A DNA stretch of 64,000 nucleotides from Treponema succinifaciens DSM 2489 (lineage in GTDB: Bacteria > Spirochaetota > Spirochaetia > Treponematales > Treponemataceae): contig NC_015385.1 of assembly GCF_000195275.1 (NCBI RefSeq), forward strand, positions 2,372,501-2,436,500, written 5' to 3'. Both the position numbers and the translations under genes were made by a program. Below the pieces are notes generated by a model that was not told the origin of the DNA, did not search any database, and worked only from the letters and a program-made list of their open reading frames with translations. Position 1 is the stretch's first letter, and each line of letters opens with the position of its first letter. Positions 18,064 through 25,913 of the stretch are shown here, in pieces.

Positions 18064-18549
18064 ATGAAGAAATCATTTTTAGGTTTGGTTGCGGTTGCTA
18101 CACTATTTTTGATGGCAAGTTGTGTTACAACAGCTGAAGTAAAACAGTATGGTCTTGAAACTGAAGAGACCATAGCTTTGAATCTTACAAAAGATCCAAA
18201 TGTCGGAGTTCTTTATGTAACTCATGTGAACGGAGAAGCTACAGGAGCGACATTTACACCTTCCATTCTTCCGGGAGTTGGCGGAAAATCTGTTTATGTA
18301 AATCCGTTGTATGTAAAACTGAACGGAAAGCCTATCATCTTTACAATCCAGTGCCCTGTTGTAACTGGTTATGACACAAACAACAAACCAATCGTTCAAT
18401 ATAGACAGACTGAACTGCGTTTGACAAAACTTTCTGATTTGAAAGCTGGTGATGTTATAACATTGAAATGGATGTATCAAACTCAAACATTTGCCTTCAT
18501 GGATGCTACAGGAAACATTGTACAGCAGACAATTCCAACTTTTAATTAA
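18064..18549 (+). CDS. Hypothetical lipoprotein
   Basis: 161 residues. Lipoprotein signal peptide with Lys-rich start, hydrophobic core and lipobox MASC (Cys at about 20). The mature part is beta-rich with no motif I recognise (LYVTHVNGEATGATFTPSILPG). AAAGGAG ribosome site. First gene of the first XRE-bounded cluster and followed by its own strong terminator, so it may be expressed more than the genes after it. Confidence 0.8.
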   Translation: MKKSFLGLVAVATLFLMASCVTTAEVKQYGLETEETIALNLTKDPNVGVLYVTHVNGEATGATFTPSILPGVGGKSVYVNPLYVKLNGKPIIFTIQCPVVTGYDTNNKPIVQYRQTELRLTKLSDLKAGDVITLKWMYQTQTFAFMDATGNIVQQTIPTFN

Positions 18550-18560
18550 TTTATAACATT

Positions 18561-18605
18561 ACAGCAGGAATATTGCGCACATCACAATGTTCCTGCTGTT
18601 TTTAT
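18561..18605 (+). terminator. Rho-independent terminator after the lipoprotein gene
   Basis: ACAGCAGGAA pairs perfectly with TTCCTGCTGT across a 19-nt loop, followed by TTTTT. Confidence 0.8.
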
Positions 18606-18631
18606 GAAAAAATTATAAGGGGAAAGCGGTG

Positions 18632-18982
18632 ATGAACATAATATTAATTACAAAAGATGTCGCAGAGGCTATAACTGCTATAAGCACAGCGATAATTATA
18701 TTAATTTCAATAGTAAAATTACTTCCCAGCCCAATAAAAAATTTTTTCACAAAAATAATTCCAACTTTTTTCTGCGGATTTACAGATGCTAATGGCAAAA
18801 AGTCTTTCTTTTTCAAAGCAGTGAAAGCAAGAAATTCTCAACAGGAGCAATTGAGAGATGTTTTACATTCATTGACCCAAGATTGTGAATTTGAAGAATT
18901 TCTAGTCTTAAATGAAAAAGAATTAGCCAATTTTTTATCTGAAACAAAATTATTTACAAAGATTTCACTAAGAAAACAATAA
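18632..18982 (+). CDS. Hypothetical single-pass membrane protein
   Basis: 116 residues; ATG 18632 preceded by AAGGGG. One hydrophobic helix near the N-terminus (about residues 12-32, AISTAIIILISIVKLLP) then a basic cytoplasmic-type region. The last ~50 residues read like a short helical domain (QQEQLRDVLHSLTQDCEFEEF). Not recognised. Lies between two secreted-protein genes. Confidence 0.55.
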   Translation: MNIILITKDVAEAITAISTAIIILISIVKLLPSPIKNFFTKIIPTFFCGFTDANGKKSFFFKAVKARNSQQEQLRDVLHSLTQDCEFEEFLVLNEKELANFLSETKLFTKISLRKQ

Positions 18983-19036
18983 ATTGAATTTCAAATTAAG
19001 AAACATAATAAAACTAAACAAAAGGAGAAATTTAAG

Positions 19037-19543
19037 ATGAAGAAGAAAAGTTTTATCGCAATAATTCTATTTTGCATTTTTTCACACATTTATGCGGATA
19101 ATGAGTGGGTAGAAATTGCAAGTACTGAAAATAAAAATCTTACAGAAGCAGATATAGTGCGTTTTTTTGTAACAGAACTCGTAAAAAGCACATATCCTTA
19201 TGCATTAGTAAATTATGATACATTTGATGGAAATTGCTATTGGACCTGTAGAGTAAAATATGAAAAAAACTCAAAAAAAGTCCAACTTGTTATAAGGAAT
19301 GCCTATATAGACTTTGACTTCTTCAGCAACTCAGGTTGGTATTGGTATGATGATGACGGAAGAAGAATTGATTCAGTTAACATAAATAGCTATGCTTTTT
19401 CAAACATGGCATATTCAACAATATGTAATTGCATAATAGAAAGCAAACTTTTATTAAAAAAACATGGGCAGGCATATTCTGGCACTGCACTAGAAGGTAT
19501 AGAAGAACTAGAAGAATATGCAGATTGTTTTAAACAAAACTAA
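19037..19543 (+). CDS. Secreted protein of an unrecognised family, copy 1
   Basis: 168 residues with a cleavable signal peptide (core IAIILFCIFSHIYA, cut near residue 20). The mature part is clearly paralogous to the protein at 20893: shared blocks include STENxNLTExDIVxFFVTEL, YWTCRVKY, VQLVIRNA and SKLLLKK. Conserved Cys residues, including the one in WTC, suggest a disulphide in the exported form. Function unknown. Its signal peptide is nearly identical to that of the unrelated protein at 26122. Confidence 0.7.
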   Translation: MKKKSFIAIILFCIFSHIYADNEWVEIASTENKNLTEADIVRFFVTELVKSTYPYALVNYDTFDGNCYWTCRVKYEKNSKKVQLVIRNAYIDFDFFSNSGWYWYDDDGRRIDSVNINSYAFSNMAYSTICNCIIESKLLLKKHGQAYSGTALEGIEELEEYADCFKQN

Positions 19544-19561
19544 CAAGGAACAAGAAAGTTT

Positions 19562-20239
19562 ATGAGCATGAGATGGCATAGGAATCGCAATCTGTCAAAA
19601 GATGAATATCTGAAAAATTTTGATAAAAACGCAAAGCCTGCTCAAGCTGAAAAAGACAGCAAAATAGAAAATGCCTACAGGCAGGCTGCCGAAATCCGCA
19701 AGTTTGAAATTGAGCTTTTCTGGAAACGCGCTGGATACTTTTGGGCGTTCATTATTTCTATTTATGCCGCATTTTTCAACGTACAGAAAGAATTCTACTA
19801 TGACAAATGCACTGGCAACTTTAAGCACGGAACAATACCACTGCTCTCACTTTCTGCCCTGGGATTTTTCTTTTGCCTTGCATGGCTTTTGTCCAGTTAC
19901 GCATCAAAATTCTGGCAGGAAAACTGGGAAAACCACATCGACCTTTTGGAAGATTATGTTACAGGTCCGCTTCACAAAATCTATTCCGCAGGAGAATCTT
20001 TTTCAGTTTCAAAAATAAACATTGCGGCTGGCTACATTGTTTCGTTTTTTTCTGCCGGACTGTTTGTATTCGAGCTTGCTGAATTCTGCAGGAATTTAAA
20101 GCTTAATCACTTCCTGATTTTTCTTGTGCTGATTGTGCTGTTTTCTTGCGGCGTGGCAGGATTTATCTTTCAAATGAAAGGCAACGTTTCTAACAACGGT
20201 GAAATTCATTTTGACAAGAAAGTTTACGAGGGAAACTGA
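19562..20239 (+). CDS. RipA-like multi-helix membrane protein
   Basis: 225 residues. A cytoplasmic N-terminus is followed by FEIELFWKRAGYFWAF, then four hydrophobic segments (about 60-78, 98-116, 160-180, 187-208) and the block KFWQENWENHIDLLEDYV. This arrangement resembles what I know as the RipA family of octameric membrane proteins, first described in Francisella; assigned by motif memory only. Codon composition is slightly richer in G/C than the flanking secreted-protein genes. Confidence 0.55.
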   Translation: MSMRWHRNRNLSKDEYLKNFDKNAKPAQAEKDSKIENAYRQAAEIRKFEIELFWKRAGYFWAFIISIYAAFFNVQKEFYYDKCTGNFKHGTIPLLSLSALGFFFCLAWLLSSYASKFWQENWENHIDLLEDYVTGPLHKIYSAGESFSVSKINIAAGYIVSFFSAGLFVFELAEFCRNLKLNHFLIFLVLIVLFSCGVAGFIFQMKGNVSNNGEIHFDKKVYEGN

Positions 20240-20242
20240 CAA

Positions 20243-20851
20243 GTGAAAAAAATCAATCCTTTTTTATTGCTGTTTATTTTCATGGGATTTTGCCTTGCAA
20301 TTTTATACGGATTTTTTGAGCTGGGAGATTTTAAAACTATGAATTCAAGTTTAGAAAAAAAATTTTGTTGTATTTCTATAATATTAATTGCTCTTATTTT
20401 ATGTAGCTTCATCTGGTTTTGCATTTATTCAAGCAATTCAAATGATTCTGTAAAAATATACTATTGCAATAATTCTGTTTTAAAAATAGAAACTACAGAC
20501 ATTAACAGTTTTTTCGTGCTTTGTAAAAAAGATGCAACAGTTCCTGAAAAAACAAAAATGGTTGTATATTCTTCCGCGGATATTCTTTCAGAAAACAATT
20601 TTAGTGATTTGCAAGCTTTATCAATACTTTGTTTTTCTGGCGAAGAAAGCAATATAGATAAAAACCTTTATGAAAAACTTATAAAAGACAATGTGAAAAT
20701 TGCAATCTGCAACGGAAACAAGTTGAATATATTTAAGAATGAAAAACTTTGTTCTTCCATTGTTTTTCCCATAAAAGAAAATTCACAAAAGAACAATTTA
20801 AATATATCTGGAAAAATAAAAATTTCAGCATCTTTTGAAAAAGATAAATAA
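20243..20851 (+). CDS. Hypothetical membrane protein with two N-terminal helices
   Basis: 202 residues. Two hydrophobic helices at about residues 4-26 and 41-63, then a ~135-residue soluble domain, AT-rich in codon use, with strand-like segments (MVVYSSADIL, KIAICNGNKLNIF). Starts 3 nt after the RipA-like gene, so both are probably one transcript and may act together. Family not recognised. Confidence 0.6.
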   Translation: MKKINPFLLLFIFMGFCLAILYGFFELGDFKTMNSSLEKKFCCISIILIALILCSFIWFCIYSSNSNDSVKIYYCNNSVLKIETTDINSFFVLCKKDATVPEKTKMVVYSSADILSENNFSDLQALSILCFSGEESNIDKNLYEKLIKDNVKIAICNGNKLNIFKNEKLCSSIVFPIKENSQKNNLNISGKIKISASFEKDK

Positions 20852-20892
20852 AACATATTCGATGCAAAAGCATAAAAGAATGGAGGTTTTGT

Positions 20893-21576
20893 ATGAAAAT
20901 GGGCACAAAAATTAAAATTTTATTATTTATACTTTGCATTTTTGGTTTGTATGTATTTATTGAAGAAACTTCTATAGAAGAAAGCGTTCCTCCACCCAAA
21001 GATACAACCACACCACTTACAACGAAAAATACAGGAATTACTAATACTACCAATTCTAAACATAGCGACATCACACCTTCTTTTGATGATATAATGGGGC
21101 TGTTTGATGAAGAGAATAAGGTGGCAACAATTGCAAGTACCGAAAACGAAAATCTCACAGAAAAAGATATAGTGGAGTTTTTTGTAACAGAACTTTTAAA
21201 AAATTCATATCCTTCTTATATAGCAGTAACTTATGTTACATTCGATGATAAAAATTGGTATTGGACCTGTCGTGTAAAATATAGAAAAAATGGAAAAACA
21301 GTCCAACTTGTTATAAGAAATGCCAGAATAGAATTTTACTTCTTTAACGAACCGGGTTATTATGTAACAACGGATGACGGAAGAAAAATTAATGCAGTTG
21401 GCAATAAATATAATGCTGCAAACATGGCATATTTAGCAACAAGCAATTGTATAGCAGAAAGTAAACTTTTACTAAAAAAGTACGGACAATCATATTCTGG
21501 CAGTGAACTAGAAGGTATAGAAGAGCTAGAAAAAATGGCAGATGAGTTTAAAACTGCACGAGATAGCTATAAATAA
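20893..21576 (+). CDS. Secreted or membrane-anchored protein of the same unrecognised family, copy 2
   Basis: 227 residues. An uncleaved-looking N-terminal hydrophobic helix (about 7-22) is followed by a ~45-residue Thr/Ser/Pro-rich linker, then a domain paralogous to the 19037 protein (roughly 60% identical by eye: STENENLTEKDIVEFFVTEL, NWYWTCRVKY, VQLVIRNA, GxxYSGSELEGIEELE). TGGAGG ribosome site. The pair indicates an in-place duplication with different membrane attachment. Confidence 0.65.
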   Translation: MKMGTKIKILLFILCIFGLYVFIEETSIEESVPPPKDTTTPLTTKNTGITNTTNSKHSDITPSFDDIMGLFDEENKVATIASTENENLTEKDIVEFFVTELLKNSYPSYIAVTYVTFDDKNWYWTCRVKYRKNGKTVQLVIRNARIEFYFFNEPGYYVTTDDGRKINAVGNKYNAANMAYLATSNCIAESKLLLKKYGQSYSGSELEGIEELEKMADEFKTARDSYK

Positions 21577-21651
21577 CTACTAATATTGATGAGATTATTT
21601 TATAAACCAATGAATATACCTTCTGCTAAAACCCCAGTATACTAAACACAC

Positions 21652-22899
21652 ATGAAATTTTATCAGCGCATATTTTTCCTTACATTCTTCTCTATTGCGG
21701 CTGTTCATGCCGATGACTTTACGGACATTCTTCAGGATTTGGCGGTTCAGACTGCTTGCATCGGGCAGTACTCGGCAACACAGGCGGGTGGAACTTGGAG
21801 CGAAGATCCTCTCGATTACTACAAACCGTATTTGCTGGCAGAGCGGTTTAAGAAAATGTCCGGGAACACAACGCGCACAATAACGTTCTACGGCGTATGC
21901 TTCGACTATGCGGAATTTGCGTATTGGGACATAAAAGACAACGAAAGTCTTTATATTAAAAACGGAATGAGAAAAGGCCAATTTTTTCTTGCCGGAAATA
22001 ATTCAAATCCAAACGTCATCGAGCTTTCAGTTCCAACTTCAACTTCAAACGCGACAAAATTTCAAAATGGAATTCCTGTTAGAACTTACGGAAATTCAAG
22101 CTACAAAAATATAAAGGCACACAAGGCGCAGAACGGAACGCGGGCAACAAACCACGCCTGGCTTTGGGTAATGCGCAATGACGGAGTGTGGTTCTGGATT
22201 GACCCGACTTGGACAGACAATTTGGGCTACGTAGTCTACGGCTATGTCAGCAACGGAGAAGAAATTCAGTGCCGTCCCGACAAAGACTTCTGCCTTGAAT
22301 ATCCTGACTTTCTTAAAAATCTTCCCCTTCCTCCAAAAATGACTGAATGGAATCCGTCTCCTGCCTCCACTTCAACTTCTTCATCTTACAACGATTATTC
22401 TGGCTCAAGTTCTAGCGACTTTAACTACGGAAATTACAATAATGAGTTTCCCTGGATTTTCGGAGTTTCGGCGACCGCTCCTTATCCCTATGTGGAAGAA
22501 AAAGAATTCAGCCAGGACAAAATAGGTTTTTCATTTGACGCTTTGAGCCTGATAAACGGAATGACTGGCGGATTCAGCATAGACTACCTGCGGAACTTTA
22601 AAGACGAAGAAAAGCTTCAGTCATGGTTGCTTTCAATATGCTTTGGACCAAGGCTCTACAGCAACCTTGCAGCTTATGTTGGCGGCGGTTTAGGAGTTGG
22701 ATTCGACGGAAACAAAAAAGAAGAAATAGAAAATTCAGGAGAAACTTATGACTTTACAGACTCATTCTTTCTCAGCTACAAACTCTCGCTAGGTCTCGTT
22801 CTCAACATTTCAAGTCTTGTTGCAAAAGTCGAACTTTCATTCAACGACATTCTCGGTTTTTCAGCAGGAGCCGGAATCATGCTTGGATTTGGATATTAA
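21652..22899 (+). CDS. Secreted transglutaminase-like protein with a barrel-like C-terminal region
   Basis: 415 residues with an N-terminal signal peptide (cut near AVHA-DD). Residues ~20-205 show the order Cys (FYGVCFDYAEFA), His (ATNHAWLWV), Asp (WIDPTWTDN) expected of a transglutaminase/papain-like catalytic triad. A Ser-rich linker follows (~240-265). The last ~140 residues have alternating beta strands with glycine turns (SIDYLRNF, AAYVGGGLGVGFDG, FSAGAGIMLGFGY), ending in an aromatic as outer-membrane barrels do. The triad is inferred from spacing; the barrel is a pattern judgement. Confidence 0.6.
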   Translation: MKFYQRIFFLTFFSIAAVHADDFTDILQDLAVQTACIGQYSATQAGGTWSEDPLDYYKPYLLAERFKKMSGNTTRTITFYGVCFDYAEFAYWDIKDNESLYIKNGMRKGQFFLAGNNSNPNVIELSVPTSTSNATKFQNGIPVRTYGNSSYKNIKAHKAQNGTRATNHAWLWVMRNDGVWFWIDPTWTDNLGYVVYGYVSNGEEIQCRPDKDFCLEYPDFLKNLPLPPKMTEWNPSPASTSTSSSYNDYSGSSSSDFNYGNYNNEFPWIFGVSATAPYPYVEEKEFSQDKIGFSFDALSLINGMTGGFSIDYLRNFKDEEKLQSWLLSICFGPRLYSNLAAYVGGGLGVGFDGNKKEEIENSGETYDFTDSFFLSYKLSLGLVLNISSLVAKVELSFNDILGFSAGAGIMLGFGY

Positions 22900-22911
22900 A
22901 AAATCACATCT

Positions 22912-23009
22912 ACAACTTTGCAAGGCACTTGGAAATTTCTAAAGCCGCAACTTCAAGTTGATTTTTTTTCAGAAACGCAATAGGCTCTAGTTCCGAAAAT
23001 ATCGTTAAA
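22912..23009 (-). pseudogene. 3' remnant of an XRE regulator gene (repeat copy A)
   Basis: Read leftward it encodes IFSELEPIAFLKKNQLE and then VAALEISKCLAKL before a stop, matching the C-terminus of the XRE protein at 25438 (ATLEISKRLAKL). The 98-nt block is nearly identical to copy B at 28324-28421. It has no start and no HTH. Confidence 0.75.
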
Positions 23010-23011
23010 TC

Positions 23012-23048
23012 CTTCCGAGTACTTCGCTTCTTAAAGTTTCTTCTATAC
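23012..23048 (-). pseudogene. 3' remnant of a second XRE gene type
   Basis: Read leftward it gives SIEETLRSEVLGRI then a stop, matching SIEETLRSEVLESI of the XRE protein at 17587-17910. Placed directly against copy A, it joins tails of two different XRE genes. Confidence 0.7.
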
Positions 23049-23055
23049 TAAAACA

Positions 23056-23141
23056 AAGGAGAAGTTGTTCTCCTTGCCTGGAGAGAGTCCCTCTCCTTGC
23101 AATGTTTAAAGGTCTCTCCTTGTAACGGAGAGAAAGTCTCT
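23056..23141. repeat. Cluster of alternating GGAGA/TCTCC inverted repeats
   Basis: Successive dyads: AAGGAGAA-4-TTCTCCTT (23056-23075), GGAGAG-5-CTCTCC, TCTCTCC-7-GGAGAGA, GGAGAGA-3-TCTCTCC. Neighbouring arms are shared, so alternative hairpins compete. The arms resemble Shine-Dalgarno and anti-Shine-Dalgarno sequence. It lies upstream of the XRE-ImmA promoter. Confidence 0.7.
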
Positions 23142-23178
23142 CCAAAATTCATCGGTTACACTCTATAGTTAAATTTTA

Positions 23179-23257
23179 TTGAATTTTAATTCAATTATTA
23201 TTGACAAAATCATATTTATGACTTACTCTATATTTATAAAGTTCAATTTTATTGAAC
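23179..23257 (+). promoter_or_regulatory. Promoter region with two palindromic operators for the XRE-ImmA module
   Basis: TTGAATT-TT-AATTCAA (23179-23194) and GTTCAAT-TTT-ATTGAAC (23241-23257) are perfect, related palindromes. A TTGACA -35 box at 23201-23206 lies between them; the -10 box is poor (TACTCT at 17-nt spacing). Two half-site-sharing palindromes around a promoter fit autorepression by the XRE protein encoded downstream. Confidence 0.55.
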
Positions 23258-23298
23258 ATAATATCAGGAGGAGAAATTCCATTTGGAGGCCACACATT

Positions 23299-23634
23299 AT
23301 GGAAGGAAACAAAATTTTTGCTGAGAGAGTGAAAGCTGAAAAGGAAAAACATAATTTGACAACAACACAGCTTGCAGAAAAACTAGGAATCAACAAAAGT
23401 CGTATCAGCATGTGGGAAACAAACGGAACAATTCCGCGCCAGGATATGCTTCTAAAACTTTGTACGCTTTTTAACGTTTCATCGGATTATCTGCTCGGAA
23501 ACGAAGTTGATATGAAGTCCGAACAAATATCTTCAATCCAGCGCAAACTTTCAAAACTTAATCCTACAGACTTGGAAAAAGCGAACAATATTCTGGATGC
23601 GGCTTTTGCAGAGATTTTTGGAGGAATAAAATAA
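23299..23634 (+). CDS. XRE-family repressor (ImmR-like)
   Basis: 111 residues from ATG 23299, which has GGAGG 9 nt upstream; longer frames run through the promoter. HTH at about residues 16-70 (LTTTQLAEKLGINKSRISMWETNGTIPRQDML). A helical tail (PTDLEKANNILDAAFAEIF) is the usual dimerisation part. It stops immediately before the ImmA-like protease gene, the classical repressor/anti-repressor protease arrangement of mobile elements and some toxin-antitoxin modules. Confidence 0.88.
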   Translation: MEGNKIFAERVKAEKEKHNLTTTQLAEKLGINKSRISMWETNGTIPRQDMLLKLCTLFNVSSDYLLGNEVDMKSEQISSIQRKLSKLNPTDLEKANNILDAAFAEIFGGIK

Positions 23635-24342
23635 ATGATTATAGAAGAACCTGATTTCAAAAAAGCTGTTCAAACAGCAGATGAAATTCTTGTAAGTTCA
23701 AAGGAAATCAAAGCATTTCCATTCATGTTAATTCCTGTAATTATGGAATACACAGACTTTGAACTGCGTACATTTGGCTGGATAGAAAAAAAAGGAATAT
23801 CTGCAAAAGACTCTTTTCTTTCTAATGATGCTGAGCTTAAAAAGAAAGGCGGAATGTATATTCTTTTTTACAATGAAATGATGCCGCCTGCAAGACTGAT
23901 TTTTTCATGCACCCATGAACTTGGACATTACATGCTTGGTCATCCAATTGACAGTCTTTCAAGAATGAGGGACAGAAACGACCCAAAATTTTTGGATCTT
24001 TATAGAATTTGCGAAGTGGAAGCGAATTTCTTTGCGGCAGAACTTTTAATGCCAGAGCCAATTATAGTTGAGCTTTTTAAGCGTGGATGCAAGATAACAG
24101 AAGAATTTCTTATTAAACATTTTGAAGTTTCAAGAGAAGCTGCTAAGAAAAGAATCGAATTACTTAGAAAGGCTTACGACTGGAATAATTTTAACCGTTA
24201 TCCTGATTCATGCAATTATGATGACATCATTGTAGAAAAATACAAAAAGTTCATAGACTCAATTGCTCCGCAAAAGTTCAAATATGGATACAGTCTTGAA
24301 CAGGACCTTGAGCTAGAAAAGCAAAGGGAAACATGGGTATAA
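23635..24342 (+). CDS. ImmA/IrrE-family metallopeptidase
   Basis: 235 residues, ATG directly after the XRE stop. Zinc-binding HELGHYMLGH and a downstream Glu in EVEANFFAAELLMP define the family. Such peptidases cleave their partner repressor to relieve control, for instance after DNA damage or cell-cell signals. The C-terminal ~60 residues are charged and unassigned. No integrase or phage structural gene is visible nearby. Confidence 0.9.
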   Translation: MIIEEPDFKKAVQTADEILVSSKEIKAFPFMLIPVIMEYTDFELRTFGWIEKKGISAKDSFLSNDAELKKKGGMYILFYNEMMPPARLIFSCTHELGHYMLGHPIDSLSRMRDRNDPKFLDLYRICEVEANFFAAELLMPEPIIVELFKRGCKITEEFLIKHFEVSREAAKKRIELLRKAYDWNNFNRYPDSCNYDDIIVEKYKKFIDSIAPQKFKYGYSLEQDLELEKQRETWV

Positions 24343-24385
24343 AAATTATTAGCAAGGAGGCAAAACCAATGAAAACACTTTCTAA

Positions 24386-24544
24386 ATGCTCTTCCGCTTT
24401 ATCCGGTGCGGCAAGAGTTTTGAAACAAAAAAGCTGACATTTTACTCCAATAAAACATCAGCCTACAAGTGCGTGAAAAACTTCAAGCACAAAAAATTCG
24501 TTGAATTAAAATATCACGCACCGGCCGCCGGGGTCAATACATAA
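24386..24544 (+). CDS. Possible small basic protein (52 residues)
   Basis: A 52-codon frame rich in Lys and aromatic residues (KKLTFYSNKTSAYKCVKNFK). It overlaps, in another frame, a 22-codon ORF (24369-24437) that has the good ribosome site AAGGAGG 8 nt before its ATG. Either the short ORF is a leader peptide for the longer one, or one gene has shifted frame. No family recognised. Confidence 0.3.
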   Translation: MLFRFIRCGKSFETKKLTFYSNKTSAYKCVKNFKHKKFVELKYHAPAAGVNT

Positions 24545-24604
24545 TTGGAAAAAATCCGATAAAAAAAACTAAACAATATCCGCAAGAGGTAAGGAAGGTG
24601 CAAA

Positions 24605-25372
24605 ATGAATGACAAAAAAAATTCATTAACAGACAAAGTGAACGTAACAATGCATCCTGTTGCGCTCTCAGAAAAAGATATTTCTTATGCAAAAGTCCAG
24701 CGAGAAACTGCATATATAGGAAACGTGATTGATTCAATTCTAAAATACAACAAGACTTTAGACAGAGAAACACTTTTGTTTACGGCAGGTCTTTTTAGAA
24801 ATGGAATCCTTGAGCTTTTGCAAACAGGAAAAGCAGTTGATCTTCTTGAGATGGGAATTCTTTATATTAAGCCTGATGGTGGAATGGAGACAGCAAGCCC
24901 AGGCATAAATGACGTTCCATCGATGAAGGTTGCTTTTACTCCATCAGAACTTGCTCTTGAAGCTGTAAAAGGAGTATCGGTCGCAGCTGATGTTACAGCA
25001 ACAACAGCTCCTGAAATAACAGAAGTTTTCGATATGCACACACGCAAAAAAGGAACAGAAATAACATCCGGTCAGACTGTGCGTATAAAAGGCAAGCGGC
25101 TTAAAGTAGCAGGAAACAATGATGAAACAGGAGTTTTTCTTGCTTCTTGCAATGAAAACGGAAAGTACTCGGAAAATATTTCTGAGTGGATTCAAATCAA
25201 AAGCGATGAACTGATAGACAATACAGGTTCTGTTCTACTTTTCAATGTTCCGGTAGAAGCAAAATCTGGAACTTATAGGCTCATTGTAAGAACAGCTTAC
25301 GGTTCAGGAACTCGCATAAACAAAACAGTCCGCGCCGGTATTCATTCTGAAACTATAACAGTTTCCACATAA
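24605..25372 (+). CDS. HU-like DNA-binding domain protein with DUF4469 C-terminus
   Basis: 255 residues. Residues ~1-120 follow the HU/IHF-like plan seen in DUF4469 proteins (helical start, then GLFRNGILELLQTGKAVDLLEMGILYI). Residues ~135-255 are a beta-sandwich DUF4469 region (VRIKGKRLKVAG, SGTYRLIVRTAYGSGTRINKTVRAG). The family is known from Bacteroidetes and spirochaetes with no settled function. It follows the ImmA gene on the same strand, and a bidirectional terminator follows it. Confidence 0.7.
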   Translation: MNDKKNSLTDKVNVTMHPVALSEKDISYAKVQRETAYIGNVIDSILKYNKTLDRETLLFTAGLFRNGILELLQTGKAVDLLEMGILYIKPDGGMETASPGINDVPSMKVAFTPSELALEAVKGVSVAADVTATTAPEITEVFDMHTRKKGTEITSGQTVRIKGKRLKVAGNNDETGVFLASCNENGKYSENISEWIQIKSDELIDNTGSVLLFNVPVEAKSGTYRLIVRTAYGSGTRINKTVRAGIHSETITVST

Positions 25373-25388
25373 GGTGCTTAGTAAACAA

Positions 25389-25428
25389 AAAAAACGGCTC
25401 TTCTGAATAAGAAGGGCTGTTTTTTTCA
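25389..25428 (+). terminator. Bidirectional terminator between DUF4469 gene and XRE B
   Basis: CGGCTCTTCT pairs with AGAAGGGCTG (two G-U pairs), flanked by an A-run and a T-run, so it can stop both converging transcripts. Confidence 0.75.
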
Positions 25429-25437
25429 GCAAAAATT

Positions 25438-25761
25438 CTACAACTTTGCAAGCCGCTTGGAAATTTCTAAAGTTGCGGTTTCAAGTTCTTCCTTTATTAT
25501 CGAGTTGATTTTGTTCTGAAGAGTGTCGTCAAAAGAAGCCGTTCCCGGAGTAAAGAATAGCGCGGCAGGCATCACATCAAAAGCCGCTACAATGCGCTCA
25601 AGAAGTTTATAAGTTACGAATTTTCCGCCCGTTTCAATTACGCTCAAATGGTTTGGTGAAATTTCAAGTTTTTCCGCAAACTGCTCCTGCGACATTCCCG
25701 ACTTTTTTCTGTAATATTTAACGTTCTCGCCAAAAATTTTTCTTATATCAACCGACGACAT
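25438..25761 (-). CDS. XRE-family transcriptional regulator B
   Basis: 107 residues from ATG 25761. HTH at about 10-64 (GMSQEQFAEKLEISPNHLSVIETGGKFV). The C-terminal tail ELETATLEISKRLAKL is duplicated as remnants at 22912 and 28324. Divergent from a second cluster of secreted proteins. CATACT-N6-ATG upstream and no Shine-Dalgarno suggest a leaderless start. Confidence 0.87.
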   Translation of the reverse strand: MSSVDIRKIFGENVKYYRKKSGMSQEQFAEKLEISPNHLSVIETGGKFVTYKLLERIVAAFDVMPAALFFTPGTASFDDTLQNKINSIIKEELETATLEISKRLAKL

Positions 25762-25821
25762 AAAAATAGTATGCCCTACAAGCACAACAAATCACATAAG
25801 CAAAAAGAATAAATATCAACG

Positions 25822-25884
25822 TAAATCATTCTAAAAGCATTGAAATATATTGCTTTTTGAAATAAAATAATTATAAATCATTCT
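25822..25884 (+). promoter_or_regulatory. Promoter with direct repeats ahead of the second secreted-protein cluster
   Basis: TTGAAA (25840-25845), 17-nt spacer, TAAAAT (25863-25868). The 11-mer TAAATCATTCT occurs at 25822-25832 and 25874-25884, flanking the promoter, as expected for a repressor such as the divergent XRE B. Confidence 0.55.
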
Positions 25885-25913
25885 TTAGGAATGGAAATAA
25901 AGGAGTTTTTTTT

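Noticed and set aside
23299-25372. Prophage or ICE call based on XRE-ImmA
   Set aside because: No integrase, terminase, capsid, relaxase or att repeats are visible in the window.
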